64,000 nt of DNA, taken from NCBI GenBank assembly GCA_022316685.1, contig JAKJHU010000365.1, positions 124,001-188,000 of the forward strand, given 5' to 3'. A program made the position numbers and the translations under genes. Below, one piece after another: positions 1 through 11,326 of the stretch (position 1 is the first letter of the stretch; every line of letters starts with the position of its first letter). Under the pieces are notes generated by a model that was not told the origin of the DNA, did no database searches, and saw nothing but the letters and a program-made list of their open reading frames with translations. This DNA comes from Progne subis subis. Its lineage: Eukaryota; Chordata; Aves; Passeriformes; Hirundinidae.

Positions 1-779
1 GTTTCCAGGACAGGGAAACAAGGAGGTCAGGATTTCAGGGGGTTTCTCTGTGCTGGGGAGCAGCAGGAGCGGGCGCAGAGGTGCGGCACCGGGAGCACGG
101 GCTGGGGGCCTGTGGGGAGCTGCGGGGCCGGGCCGGGGCTGTGGGGCAGCCGGGGCTCAGCGCCGGGCGCTGCCTGACCCCACCACCCCCGGGCAGGGCC
201 GGCAGTGGCCCCCGGCCCCCAGGAGGCTGCGGGACGCCCCGGCCGCTGCCCGGCCCCGTGGAGCTGCCGGCCCTGCCCGCCGGGGGAGCCGCCTTTGGAC
301 ACTGCGGCAGGACAGGCACCGCCTCCGGGATACGGGCTGGGGAGGGCAGGGCGAGCACAAGGACCAGGAGCAGGAAGGAACACCTGGGAAATGGGGGTTA
401 TTCATGCAAGGATCAAGATCATCTTTGAAGGATTTTGTTTGGGTCACTGCAGAAAGGAATGCCCTTGCACAGAGCTCAGCAGCTGTCACAGGATGAGCAC
501 CCACAGGCACTCAGGGGGGCTGCAGCAGTGGCACAAGAAGCCCCTGCAGCAGTTGGTCACAAAGGCACAGCAGGTGAATGCAAGAAGGGGTGAGGAAAAG
601 GCCAAGGTGAAGCCAAAGGCCATGGCAGAGTTTCTACAGCCCCTGAGGGATGAACCCCAGGGCCCAAGGGGGGCACAGCACCCAGGGGACAGGCTCGGCC
701 ACAAGCACCTGGCAGAGGCATTGCCATTGCTAGTTCTGGGGTACCTTTGTGTCAAATGTCTGACAAGGCCGATGCTGAA
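1..779 (+). other. GC-rich block at the gag position of ERV-a (left)
   Basis: Positions about 50-350 are very GC- and CpG-rich. They are followed by an A/G-rich stretch encoding a lysine- and glutamine-rich segment (about 540-780) directly before the RT start. The same block occurs inverted at about 40362-41150. Its place between 5' LTR and pol suggests a gag/pro remnant, but I recognise no matrix, capsid or zinc-knuckle motif and reading frames are broken. It could also be captured CpG-island sequence. Confidence 0.35.
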
Positions 780-3142
780 GTGAACCCAGAAGTGTGGGCA
801 GCCCCAGAGAAATAGGGAAAATCAGACACCCAGCCTCTCCAAATTACTCTCAAGCAACCAGGACAAGTGGTGTCTAAAAGCAATACCCTATAACAAGGGA
901 GGGAAGGAAGGGCTCACAGCCTGGCATTGAGCCCCTCTGAAAGGCAGGGCTTTTGGAGCCTGGCATCTCTCCCTGGAATGCTCCAGTGCTGCCAATCAAG
1001 AAACCAGATGCAATCTATAGAATGCTGCAGGACCTAAGAATAAGAAATGAGATTATTAAACCGAGGCACCCCACAGGCTCAGATCCTTACACCATCTGCA
1101 ACCAGGTTCCCTCCTCACACTGCTACCATTCAGCACTTGATGGAAAAGATGCTTTCTGGGGATGCCCACTTACACAGGATGCTGAACAGGAGTTGGCCTT
1201 TGACTGGGAACAAGGGTTAGAAGGGAAAATGGGAAAGATATGGACGGGCCTTTTGTAGAGGAGGCACAGAAGCACCAGCCTTATTCAGGCCAGCCTTGCA
1301 GAAAATATCCAAAGAATTCACCTCACCCCCAGGAACTGAGTTAATGCAGGATGTGGATGACTTGCTTCAATCAGGAGGACAATTAGAGGTGCTAGAAGCA
1401 GCCTCTGTGAAATGGCTCTATTTTCAGGCTAAAAAGCAGCTTGGAGTATTTAAAAAATATACAGAAAATGGTGGAGAAAAAGGTTAAATATTTGGGACAT
1501 ATTTTGACTGAAGGTTTGTGGTGTATTGACCCAGAAAGGGTCAGGTGAATCTCCGAAGTAACATTACCCAGGACTAACAAGGAGCTGAGACAATTCTGAG
1601 GATTAATAGGGAATTGCAGGACCTGGATTGAGGATTCTCTGTTCTAGCCAGAACATTGTATGACTTTCTAACCCCAGACAGCCTCAATGTTATGGTATGG
1701 ACATGAGAAAGAGAACTAAACTTGAGAAAATTAAAAAAAAACCCATAGTGATTGATGCCCCAGACATGGCTCTTCCAGACTCAGAAAAGGAATTGGAATT
1801 GTATGTGAATGTTAAACAGGGCCATGCCAAAGCAATCCTTGTGCTACAATATTTAACCCACTGGCCAGAGTGGCCCCCTCATTGTCTGCACAATTGTGCA
1901 GCCACAGCTCTAAGGGGACCTGAGGCCTGAACACTGACAGCACAAGGAGCTCCTGTTGTTCAAGTCTGGCACCAAGTTCAAGCTTTGATAACCAAAAGAG
2001 CCGTGCTCCGTTATTACAGTATGAAACTTGTTCAGTGGCACAGGAGGATGCAGAATTTGGGACAGGGGAAGGGTTTAACCCAGCCTCCTGTTTCAACAGC
2101 CTGGACAGGGGCTGGCAAGAAACCCAGGACTGCATTCAAGTGACAGAGCTCCAGACCCAGCCGAGGAGAGATTTAGGACACATTCCCTGGCCTGAGGGAG
2201 AAAATCTCTTTATGGATGGGTCTTCAAGGGCAGGAGAAGGGAAAAGAGTTACAAGACAGGCTGTTATTTAGGAAAGGGAATTAGACAAAGCTCAGGTTAC
2301 CGCCCACACGGTCAGCTCAACTGGCAGAGCTGTGTGTGCTTGTGAGAGCTTGGCACTGAAATGCCCTGAGCAGGAAGGCTCAAATCTCTTCTGCTAACAC
2401 CATGTCACCTAACAGGGTGCCAAAAGCAATTCTGACTTCTTCAGTAATCACTGCATCACTTAGTAAGGTAATTCTAAAATAAATCATTCCAAGAGAAAGG
2501 ATTGTGGAAGCAATAGACTCAGATAGGGGAACTCATTTTCCAGGAAAGATCCTTCAGGGGCTTATGGCAGCTTTAGGAATACAATGGGACCTCCACAACC
2601 CCTGGCACCCCCAGAGCTCAGGTCAGGTAGAAAGAATGAATGGGGAAATGAAGAAACACCTTTGGAAGCTGGTAATAGAAACCAAGATACCATGGGTATG
2701 GCTTTTGCCATTGGCTTTAGCAAGAACAGGAGCCACATCCAGGGCAGATATGCAATTATGTCCCCAGTAATTGAGCTCTGGAATTCTTTACCCTGATAAT
2801 TCTCCACCAAGTGGGGTAGTGGACATAAGGGATGTGTATTTAAAGCAGTCTGTGGCCAGAATCCTGTCTCTGCTGAAATCTCTCCCACAGGAAGCTCGGC
2901 TGGCACAGACCCTGCCTTGGCACTTTGCTGCTCACAACATCCAACCAGGACATCGGGTCCTGCCCAAGGACTGGGAAGAAGCAGCACTGGGGGCCAAGTG
3001 GCGTGGCCCATTCCAAGTGTCCCTGAGCACAGAAACAGCCCCAGCACAGCTCAACACGGGGGGACCCCTCACCCTCGGCTCAAGGTCTCGGAAGCCCCGG
3101 AGATTTGGACGTCCCGGCTGCAGGAGGAGGATGGGAGGCTGC
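780..3142 (+). pseudogene. pol: ERV-a pol remnant: RT, RNase H, integrase (left copy)
   Basis: Reverse transcriptase starts near 783 and is broken at once by a stop around 813. Conserved RT text follows at 950-1250 (for example DAFWGCPL). The polymerase motif reads DVDDLL at 1350-1367, with the aromatic residue before VDD lost. An RNase H segment with MDGSS lies near 2210. The integrase core keeps DSDRGTHF (about 2517) and HPQSSGQVERMN (about 2607). The C-terminal integrase domain runs at about 2820-3130. Many stops and frameshifts are present, and the segment expected between RNase H and the second integrase aspartate (zinc-binding HHCC and first Asp) is missing around 2270-2500. The inverted copy at 38090-40290 shares this organisation, so the deletion predates the duplication. 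Non-functional. Confidence 0.85.
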
Positions 3143-3144
3143 TG

Positions 3145-4463
3145 ATATGGGAAATATATAGGCATATGAAATTCAGAGTTTGAGAAACATATAATGTGCT
3201 AAAACAAGTGAAGGGGAGAACAGAAATATATACAGCTTATTTACCAATTTTGTAAAAGTAGAGAAGTAACTTGTACCAGAACACATAGGAGTGTAACTTG
3301 TTAAGTAGGACCAATTTACAGAACACATTGGAATTTATTTGCTAGGTAAAGGCCACACAGACAGGATCAACACTGTTGTCCTAGGGTGACTTTGTGATGC
3401 GTGTATCCCCAATTGTCTGTTCTGTTTGTGCTGTATATTGAGTTCTGTGCCTTTAAGACTGGTTCTAAGAGCAAGGAGAAGCGAGGAGTTTGTTTTGAGA
3501 AAACTGCCTGACTCCTACACATTCTTCTCCAGACAGTGTGTTTGGCTGAGGCTTAGAAAGACGGCAGGACTGAGATGATTTTTCTCTTTTTGTTTTTTTC
3601 CTTTTAGGTAGTTTCAGCTAGCTAGGGCAGAGAAGTTCCCTGGACTGTTTTATTTTTCCTTTTTCTTCGATCTGTTTAAACTTACTCTGGACTGAAAACC
3701 CAGCAGAGCACTTGGGGCTTGCACCTGCAGCCCACCAGGGCCTGGACCTTGGCATTTTCCAGCAGCACCGGAGGGACTGGGACTGATGAGAGACTGAGAG
3801 AGAGCTGAGCTACATCCAGGGCAAGAACTTTCTCAGTGTGCCATCTCACTCCAGAACAAGAGGTTTTATTGTTACATATTATTCATTCTTTATACTTGTA
3901 TGCACTTTGTTTGTTAAATAAAATAGTTTTTTCCATTTTTCTCCAAAGAAGTTTTTTACCAGACCAGTTGGAGGGAGGAGCCATTTTGGATTGCTTCCCA
4001 GAGGGATCCCATTCAGGGATTTTCTCCCAAATTTGTCCCTAAACCAGGACAATTGTTAAACCTCAGTAAAGTGTTACACAGGTATTGTGAGGACCCAATA
4101 AAGAAGAACTAGTTAATTAAGAAACCAGCAAGAACCAGGTTCCTGCATTTGGCCAGGACAAACTGACCTGGGAATTAGCCAAACCTTCCCTGGGCCTGCT
4201 CAGAGATGGAGGTCAAATAGTGAACACGGAGGAAGACTCCTTACTTCCTCAGACTAATTGTAATATAAAGCGCAAGGAGGCAGAGAGTGGGCAGAGAATG
4301 GGTGGGCAGGGAGCTGTAGCTTTGTGGGATCTAAATGTATTTAAACCTGGAACCTGTCTCAACCAGGTACACATAATTGGTGGAAATATCACCTATGCGT
4401 CCCAGCTGGAATAAAACAAACCTGCTTTACAATTTCTAACTGTGTAGTCCTTTATTCCCCAGT
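3145..4463 (+). mobile_element. LTR-like insertion in the left arm only (contains nested ERVL LTR)
   Basis: In the right arm the integrase end runs directly into the sequence that here begins at 4468, so about 1.32 kb is extra in the left arm. The insert starts TGATATGGG and is bounded on both sides by CTGC, a possible 4-bp target duplication. The outer parts (3145-3376, 4052-4463) have a TATTTAAA box near 4339 and an AATAAA near 4411, followed by a U5-like tail, which fits a solo LTR of a class I element. The 3' terminus does not end in a clean CA, so the exact edge is uncertain. Confidence 0.55.
3377..4051 (+). mobile_element. Solo LTR, ERVL-type, nested
   Basis: The 675-bp sequence has perfect 6-bp inverted termini (TGTCCT...AGGACA). 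It is flanked by ACTGT (3372-3376) and ATTGT (4052-4056), a 5-bp target duplication with one mismatch. An AATAAA lies at 3917-3922. The 5-bp duplication fits the ERVL class. It is nested in the larger insertion and absent from the right arm, so it is one of the younger events here. Confidence 0.75.
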
Positions 4464-4467
4464 TCCC

Positions 4468-5849
4468 TGCGACTGAGCCTGCACTGAAGGCAAGGCAGCA
4501 GCAGCCAGGGCTCCACAGCAGGGGAAGCCCCTGTGCCTGCCCACACATCCTCTGCTGCAATAGTCTGCCTGGGCACCCTCCTTTGGCATCTCCAGCCACT
4601 GCGGGCCAATCCTTGCTGCCACTGCTGCAGCTTCAGGGCTTTCTGTGCCTGCACTTGCCACAGCTGCTGGGGAACACAACGGGACAATTCCACTCTGGGG
4701 CTCAGTCACACTCACACACTGGGCTGGCTGCCATTAAACTGCTGGAAAATATTCCAGCTTTAAAATTATTTTTTATTTTACTTCTCTACTCAGGTTTGAT
4801 TTGCCTTTGCGCAGGGAAAAGGAATTTTAAAGGTTTTATTTTAAGGGATGTTACACCACTCTACAGAGATGAGTTTAACATCTCAACAGACTGGGAAGAG
4901 CACAAAAGATACCCACAAAGATAACGACCATCAACACAACATCAAAGCCCATCAGCAAACACCAAGGAACATCTGCCCCAGACCCTGCCCCTGGAATAGT
5001 TGGAGACACCTGGTCTGGAAAAGGCTGATAAGGAAATCCAGGAGTGCAGACCTAATTAACATCACAGGCAAAGAAATCCAACCCCAATTGGAAACCAAAT
5101 ACTAAGAACTTCACAACTAAGAAGCAATGAACATGAAACCAATGGATTTCTCTGGGTTCAGGCTGTTTAAAGTTTAGGAAAAATCTAGTAAAACTCACAT
5201 GTTGTGGAATGATTTTCTCTGCACACCCGGGCTATGTGTGGTTGAAATGATTTCTGTTGCACATCCTGTCCAGAAATGAGTAATGCCTTGACTCTTAAAC
5301 ACGAAAGATATTTTTGGAGTTTTTGGTTTTTTCCCACAGTTTCAGTGAAAAGATTACACCATTAGAATAATTTTTCGTAATAACTCTACTTTTATATTGT
5401 CAGTTAGGTTTGGGCCAGGGGTGGGAGAATCAATTTTCAGTCCTCGGAGAAGAAGTAGAAAAAACTTGATTGCTTTGGAATATTTTTCTGCATGTTTGTG
5501 TGTGGCTCTTCGTGATGGCAAAATTTTGGTATGGATTTTTCGACGGTCACATTTAGCTGGCATTCTGCCAAACTAGAAGAGCTTTAAAGGCGACTCGTTA
5601 AGGTATAAACAGGTAATATAATATGGTTTAAAAAAAAATAAATAAAAAGGAAAAAAAAAGCTCTTGGGGGGAACACATGCGAATCATTCAGTGCCTGCCC
5701 TGGAAGAGAAGCTTGACTCCAGGCAGCCAGGAGAGGAGCTTTAGAAATGTAAATTAACACTGCTGGGGAAAAGTGTGGACAATGCCTCTTCTTGCCTGGG
5801 GCAGGAATTGGGCTGATTCCCTCTGCCCCTCAGCCCAAGCTCTGCCTGC
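4468..5849 (+). other. ERV-a interior between integrase and env remnant, unrecognised
   Basis: This segment is shared with the right arm (about 36890-38080, inverted). The part at 4470-4740 continues from the integrase end in an open but unfamiliar leucine- and histidine-rich frame. The part at 4848-5105 has another short open frame. Beyond 5100 it is AT-rich with a poly(A)-like run near 5630-5660. By position it should hold the start of env, but I see no signal peptide or cysteine pattern that proves it. Confidence 0.4.
5354..5563 (-). other. Small conserved ORF, unrecognised (left copy)
   Basis: A 69-codon frame beginning ATG and ending TAA is rich in lysine and leucine (contains IKFFLLLLRGLKI). 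The inverted counterpart at 36993-37202 is open over the same length with the same start and stop, despite several amino-acid differences. It runs antisense to ERV-a. It may be a captured host or processed-pseudogene fragment, or chance. No family recognised. Confidence 0.25.
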
Positions 5850-6420
5850 TTGCACAGATGGAATCTGCACAGCCAAAGGCAGAGCCCACACTCAGGATAT
5901 CTGACTCTGCAACAGAAACTGGGGCAGCTGCAAAGGAAAACAGCAAATGGAGAATGCTGTGAAAACTTCACTAAAAGAACTGGGGGGGAATCATCCCTCT
6001 CCCCACTCCAACATGTGCTGTCACTGTCTAGGTCACACAGGGAGCATGAGACCACTGGAGTGTTCTTGCTACCACAAGTTCAGAGAAATCAGTTGGGAAT
6101 CCAAGGATGTGATGATTTAATTAGAGAAAAGAGATCAACTGATGCAGCCCTGGTAGGAGCGAGCAACCAAAAATGGGGAAAAGATGAATGGCCACCAGAA
6201 CAAATCCTACAACACCATGGAGCAACCCCTGGGAACCCGAATGAATTCATATCAGTGGGCCAGAGAACCCATTTATCATTTCAATGCCATAATTAGATGG
6301 CAAGATATCCTCGAAATAATAACCAACCAGACAGATCCAGCTCCTGAGTCTGGCCGATCAATCCACTCAAATGAAGAACGAGACATTTCACCATGGGATG
6401 GGATCAGATTATCTATTAAG
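5850..6420 (+). pseudogene. env: ERV-a env remnant (SU end to TM, left copy)
   Basis: Two overlapping frames carry retroviral Env-like text. The first (5850-6296) includes the segment CDDLIREKRSTDAAL. The second (6184 onward) includes AREPIYHFNAIIR and DILEIITNQT, resembling the region leading into the transmembrane subunit of gamma-type Env. A frameshift near 6240 separates them, and everything after about 6415 is lost in a deletion that joins env to the LTR. Copies at 19573-20172 and 36150-36789 (both minus) share the reading frame. Not functional; the Env assignment is from text resemblance only. Confidence 0.5.
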
Positions 6421-6573
6421 ATAAAAAGGAGGCTGCGTACTACAACGAACAAAGAGACCCCATGGCAAATGCCTCATGGCTTCTCCCTTTGTTCAGGAAT
6501 AAAGTCACTTTTACAGGACTCCTCTGTCTCCTTTGGGGACAGAAACCTCCGGAGACGCCAATTTTCCCGCACA
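6421..6573 (+). repeat. ERV-a 3' LTR core (TATA, R, U5), left copy
   Basis: A TATA-like ATAAAAAGG at 6421 is followed by an AATAAA polyadenylation signal at 6498-6503 and a U5 ending CGCACA near 6573. The same module occurs on the minus strand at 18117-18260 and 35297-35450. Most of U3 is missing here. Confidence 0.7.
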
Positions 6574-6589
6574 CTCCCGGGGACAGGGC

Positions 6590-7335
6590 AGCCACCTCCG
6601 TGCTCCCCACAGGAAGCGGGACGAGGCAGCGCTGCTCCGGCACCGGCTCCTGCCGAGGCCCCAGCGGCAAGGAGACCGCGGGCAGCCGCTCCCGCAGCGC
6701 CCTCAGGCCACGGGCAACACGGGGCGGACACGGCACAAGGAACCCGCCACAGTCCCCGGACGCGCCCTCGGCCCGCAGCCAGCCCCGAGCCCCGGCACAA
6801 CCCAGCGCGGCTCCCACCTGCGCTGGGGCCGCCTCCGAGCTCCGCCGCCGCCTCCCCGGGCTCCGGCCGCTGCCGCCGCTCCCGGGCCCGCACAGACGCT
6901 CCGCCAATGGCGGCTCTGCTGCGCCAGGGGCGCCCGGGGAGGGGGCGGCCCCGGGGCCGGGCTTGGCCCCGCTCTGCCCAATCAGCGCGCCACAACCACG
7001 AGTGACGGCACCATCGCCCAATCGCAGCCAGCGGCGGGCTGTGCACACGGCCCAGCCTCGGCCCGCGCTCTCCGCGCCCCCCGGGCTGTGTGAGGGGAAA
7101 GGCGGAGATGAGCAACAGCCCTGGCACGGGCCCGGGCCCGAGGCGGCGTTGAGCTGAAAACACAAACAAAGTTCTCCGCAGCTCCCGGCCCGCCTTTCCC
7201 AGCCCTGCGTGTTCGCTGCCACCGGCTCCGAGGAAAGCCGTCATTTCTCCTACCCCGAATTAGGAGCAGCAGTGCAATGGCTTTGATTGCCCCCAGAAAG
7301 GGAAAACCCCCAACGCCCTTCGGCTGAGTGGAGTG
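6590..7335 (-). promoter_or_regulatory. CpG-island promoter with first exon and splice donor (unit L)
   Basis: GC- and CpG-dense sequence is shared, in inverted orientation, with 17365-18110 and 34530-35290. On the minus strand it has three CCAAT-type boxes (ATTGG), GC boxes, then a purine-rich GC exon ending CAG at 6818 followed by a consensus donor GTGGGAG (6817-6811). No TATA box is evident. It looks like a TATA-less promoter plus noncoding exon 1. By analogy with units M and R it would drive a zinc-finger gene leftward, beyond the window edge. Function is inferred from layout only. Confidence 0.55.
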
Positions 7336-7344
7336 ACTCATTAA

Positions 7345-8004
7345 AGAAATATGGGTATTGATCTAGTATCGATACCTAACTGTGACGGACAAAAACTCTC
7401 TAACAGGTTCAAGTTCGGAAGTGTATGTTTATTACGGCTGGGCTGCACTCGGGATATCTCCCTAATACCCGCTGCAAAATGCACAGGTAATTACAAAGCC
7501 TTTTATTTACAAATTGTTGAATACCTAAAATACAAATACATATTCATACCCTTGTCACCTTCTATTCCTTGCTTCATAAGTTAATTGGCAAAAAGGCTAT
7601 TAAGCATGCGTAGGTTGTTTCCTAAATTGAGTCGGGGCTCTATTCTGGAGAGGGGTCACTAAAAATGAGGAAGTAAGATGAGTCTTTCTCCTTCTGACCT
7701 TTCTACTTTTTCAATGCATTTGTGACAAATGAATCCTTGGTAGAACTTATAGTTTCCTGTGCTCAACGGTTCTTTTAAACAGGAAATCTGCAGCTATTTT
7801 ATGTCCTATTTACCACATTTTGGTTTTTCTTCCAAGCACAGCTACATAAACATAAAACTGACAAGCAGTGAGTTACTAAATCCGGGATAGCTTATCTAAG
7901 ATCCGGTCTCTGTTAACTGCAAACAAAGCTTACCTATCTACTTCAGCTAATTCAGCAACTATTAATCCTTAAAGAATCCTTAATTCTTCAAAATTAATGT
8001 CTCA
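7345..8004 (-). repeat. ERV-b 3' LTR (left copy)
   Basis: On the minus strand the LTR begins TGAGACATT at 8004, just after a polypurine tract. It carries a TATA/polyadenylation region (AATAAAAGGC and a second AATAAA) and ends near 7345-7390; the exact 3' edge is unresolved. It matches 33848-34500 along its length. Its U3 also matches 15786-16155, the presumed 5' LTR. Confidence 0.7.
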
Positions 8005-8029
8005 TTCCCCCCTTCTTTGAAATGAGTAA

Positions 8030-9930
8030 ATTCCTTTAGTCAGTATACAGAGTCTCCTTCATCTATCTAAGCCGTACAGCTAGTGTCTCTCAAGACCAAG
8101 CCATACGCCTTTGACAGTGATGTTAAAGCTGCCACTATCGCAGCATCTTCCAATTCTAAACAAGTATTACAACAGATAACACTTAACTTATGTTGATTCA
8201 AATAAGCACCACAACTATAGGGTGGATTAAGGCATTCAGTATACTGGTTGCTGTCGGTGACCACTTGAAAAAGCACATCCCACTAACGATGAGACAAATG
8301 TTCCTTAAGCTTTTTTAAAACCCCTTTGATGGTGTCTGTATCATGATGTATCGTAATTAATCTCTTTTTCTCTCTATCTCTAATTTCTTTTAAGATTCAG
8401 GTTGGCCATTATATATTGATGTGATATTACAGGTGCCCGATAGCAAAACCCACATTCTTTAATTCTAACAAAATTGCAATCACAAATTGAATTGAGTCTC
8501 ATCTCCAGTTTGGTTGTCTCTCTTTATGGCGGGGCATGCTGTCCTAAGGCAGACACAGCCTTGTCCTATATACACAAGTGAAGTTGTCTGCCTGAATGTG
8601 TTTCAAAGCGGCAAATGCTTTGGTCTGTGTCTAAACATGTGTCTTTATCACTTTCTATCACATATGTACCTTAATTGTTTCTTTATAGAACAGGGCTCTA
8701 GGTTAATGGTTTGCCACTTTCCTCCAATTTCTCATGCCCATATTCTGTGTTTAGGAGACAATACAGTCCCTTCATGGTTTAATCCTAGGGAAATCCTGGG
8801 TGAATTAAGTTTCCTGACACATATTACTTTACTAGTTACAGGGTTATAGGGGAAATTGAATAAAGTCCACTAAGACTGAAGTTCTCTTTCTATATTAGAG
8901 GCATTGTCCCAGACAATTTTGCAGATTTCAGCAGGGAATCTTCCTTTTCTAATTCCCTTGATAACTGCAGCATCTACTGATTGCATCTACAGTTGTGCTT
9001 GAGTACACTCCAGAGCCAGAGAGATGTTTTCACTAGCTGTGCCTAGCGCATTAATTACTACTTCATGATCTCGCTCTTCTGTGTTTTCTCATTCTGGTAA
9101 CACTTCTAGTCCTGTTCCTAGCAACTTAGCCAGATTCCTCTTATTCTTAAAATTGGGAGGCATACTTTTTGAAGTCAAGTGGTCTAGTCTATAAAGGAGT
9201 TCCTGAGAAATGGGGCACATTGTGGCTAAATGTAAAAACCATTTACTTGTACTCCTATTTTTACTTGTTTTAAAGACTTCTTCTGAACCAGCTTCTGAAC
9301 TCCTGTCTTCTTAATAGCTTTTGGCTTAATTTTGGTAACTACAGGAGTTATTTGTTCCTCTACTTCTGGAATAGCTGGCACCTTGGTGATCACAGCCTTT
9401 CTTGGCACTGGTGGAGTAATTTTGGTCTGGTTCTTATGGAACTCAGTACATCCCTGAGTGATGTTAAAGTCAATGTCAGAGCCCCTTATCACACACCCCT
9501 CTATTTTGAGTCTAAACTCCAGACATTTACTCAAGCATTTATCTCAGCATTCAGGATCTGGATCTGGAGGAGTTTCATGGGTGGATGGTAAGCCTCATGG
9601 AACCCATTCTGTACAAATACATCCTTACATCCTCAAACATCTCTTCTCTCCTACAAGTTTGCATTTGTGACTTTTAGTATCTTGTTTAAAGCCTTACGAG
9701 AGTAAGGATCATAAGCTCTTCCTTGGTACCAGTGATATCTCAGGTCACATTATACCTACGTGGTATTGCATTAACTCTTGTTATGGTTCAGGTAATTACT
9801 ACAATAGTTACAACTTTCTACATTATGTCCATAATAACTATTAGTCCATTCATTTGTTGTTCCAAGTGAGCTTCAGCTTTAGTTCGTTATTACCTGGTGT
9901 GACTTTCTAACTTCCTTCTGGGGCTTTCTT
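8030..9930 (-). pseudogene. env: ERV-b env-region remnants (left copy)
   Basis: Downstream of integrase (minus sense) lie short open stretches at 9534-9226, where the fragment is cysteine- and lysine-rich, and at 8276-8067, with a cysteine-rich segment CNTCLELED and many broken pieces between. The position before the polypurine tract and LTR says env. I could not identify a clear fusion peptide or CX6CC motif. The inverted copy (31990-33800) has the same fragments, with small substitutions and different stops. Confidence 0.45.
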
Positions 9931-9939
9931 CACTCAGGA

Positions 9940-11325
9940 GTGATGGATCCAGGCCTTCTGTTCTTTGATCTTGATTGCAGTGAAGGCAGTGAGAAGCACC
10001 TGGAATGGTCCTTCCCAGTGTGGTTCCAAGGTCTTTTCTGCAAAAGCCTTAACATACAGCTAATCCCCAGGTTGTACAATTATGTACTGGCCCATCTAGT
10101 TCTCTGCTTTGAGTTCCAGCCCCATATTTCTCAATTTCTCTAAGTTGTTTATTTAGGACCACCATATATCGAAATAAAGTGTGGTCCCCTGTCTGAGGAT
10201 ATGGTGGGTGGAACTCCAAATCATGGTATTATCTCTTGCAACAGTGCTTTGGTCACCTCTCAGGCCTCAGCTGTCCTGGCAGGAAAGGCTTCTGGCCATC
10301 CTGAAAAGGTATCGGTTAACACCCATAGGTAACGATACCCTCCCTTCCTGGGCAGTCCTGTAAAATCAATTTGCCATTGTTGCCCAGGTCCACAACCTTT
10401 CCCAATTTGTCCCACTTTAGGCTTTGGGGCATTTTTAGGGTTAGTTTGGAGGCAAAGACTACACTGATGAGTTACTTGTATCACTGTGCCCTGCAATTTC
10501 CTGGCCATGTGTTGGAGTCCTGGGCATTCCTTTGGTTGCCCTGGAGGGTCAGAGACCTGGATAGGGGGGTCTGGGACCACAGCCCAGAGCTCAGAGAGAC
10601 ACTGGATTTGATTTCAGTCCATGGGAGAGGCTTCTTGCACTGCAGGAAGCATTGCAGGCCACAAGAGTGTGAAAGATTGTCATTTAGTATATCACAGGGT
10701 GAAAAAACAGTGGTTTTGGATTTCTTGTATTGAAGTGAATGGGGACAAGGTAGAGAATTTGGGGCGTTGCCTCCTTCTTCTTTCTTCTTCCCTCACTCCA
10801 TTTCTGCAGTGACTTGGGTACAAAGTAGTTAGTGAGGATTGGATCAAAGTAAAGATGACCTTTTTAGTAATAGTGATAGACATTGGTAATAAATAGTAAA
10901 TATCGAATACGTAGCAATTAGTATAAAAGATAAGGACAGCCCTGGGATGGGGGGAGTCACCAGATGTCCGAGCCGCGGCAAACATCTTGCAGGACACTGA
11001 GAAAATTGTAAGATAAGAACTAACACGAAGCATGCAACCTTGAAGACTCCGTCTTTTCCTGCGTTTGGCTCAGAGCTTTGCAGAGGGCAAAAAAGACTCT
11101 AAAACCACCTGAATGCGGGGAATTTAAGCTCCAGCAAGCAGCCCCCCAACAACTGCCATCCCTGAGTGCAGAGAAACAACTGGCACCCCAGATGGGACAG
11201 CGACAGCCATGATTCTTTCTTTCAAATGGTTATACAGAGCATCTATTCCCCAGTGTGTTTTCTCATATTCCTTCTGTATTAATGACTACAACAAATAGGA
11301 GGGTACTACAAGCTTCCCTTCTTCT
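9940..11325 (-). pseudogene. pol: ERV-b integrase remnant (left copy), split by solo LTR
   Basis: Two parts flank the solo LTR at 10510-11205. The zinc-binding region includes CSLCLQTNPKN, then WQIDFTGLP (first catalytic Asp) near 10390-10370. The second Asp region is near 10200-10180. The stretch that should carry the catalytic Glu is missing; the sequence passes straight to a C-terminal domain (about 10030-9940, PQWEGPFQVL-like). The right copy has the same internal loss, so it predates the duplication. Confidence 0.7.
10510..11205. mobile_element. Solo LTR with 6-bp target duplication, left arm only
   Basis: The 696-bp sequence runs from TGTTGG to GCGACA and is flanked by GCCATG on both sides (10504-10509 and 11206-11211). 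The corresponding right-arm site (about 31344-31349) has a single CATGGC with uninterrupted integrase text, i.e. the empty site. TG...CA ends and a 6-bp duplication fit a class II (ERVK-like) LTR. A TATAAAAG lies on the plus strand near 10922; orientation is not certain. Confidence 0.85.
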
Positions 11326-11326
11326 G

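Larger units (their letters stand above)
1..6573 (+). mobile_element. ERV-a, left copy (class I, gamma-like), 5' end outside window
   Basis: This is a degraded gamma-like endogenous retrovirus in plus orientation. The order is a GC-rich gag-position block, pol (RT, RNase H, integrase), env remnants, and the 3' LTR core ending near 6573. It mirrors the minus-strand copy at about 35297-41150, which makes it part of a large inverted repeat. Relative to that copy it carries a 1.3-kb LTR-like insertion after integrase and lacks roughly 700 bp of U3 just before the LTR TATA region (breakpoint near 6415). The 5' LTR would lie left of the window. It lies antisense in what would be intron 1 of an inverted zinc-finger gene whose promoter is at 6.6-7.3 kb. 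Confidence 0.75.
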
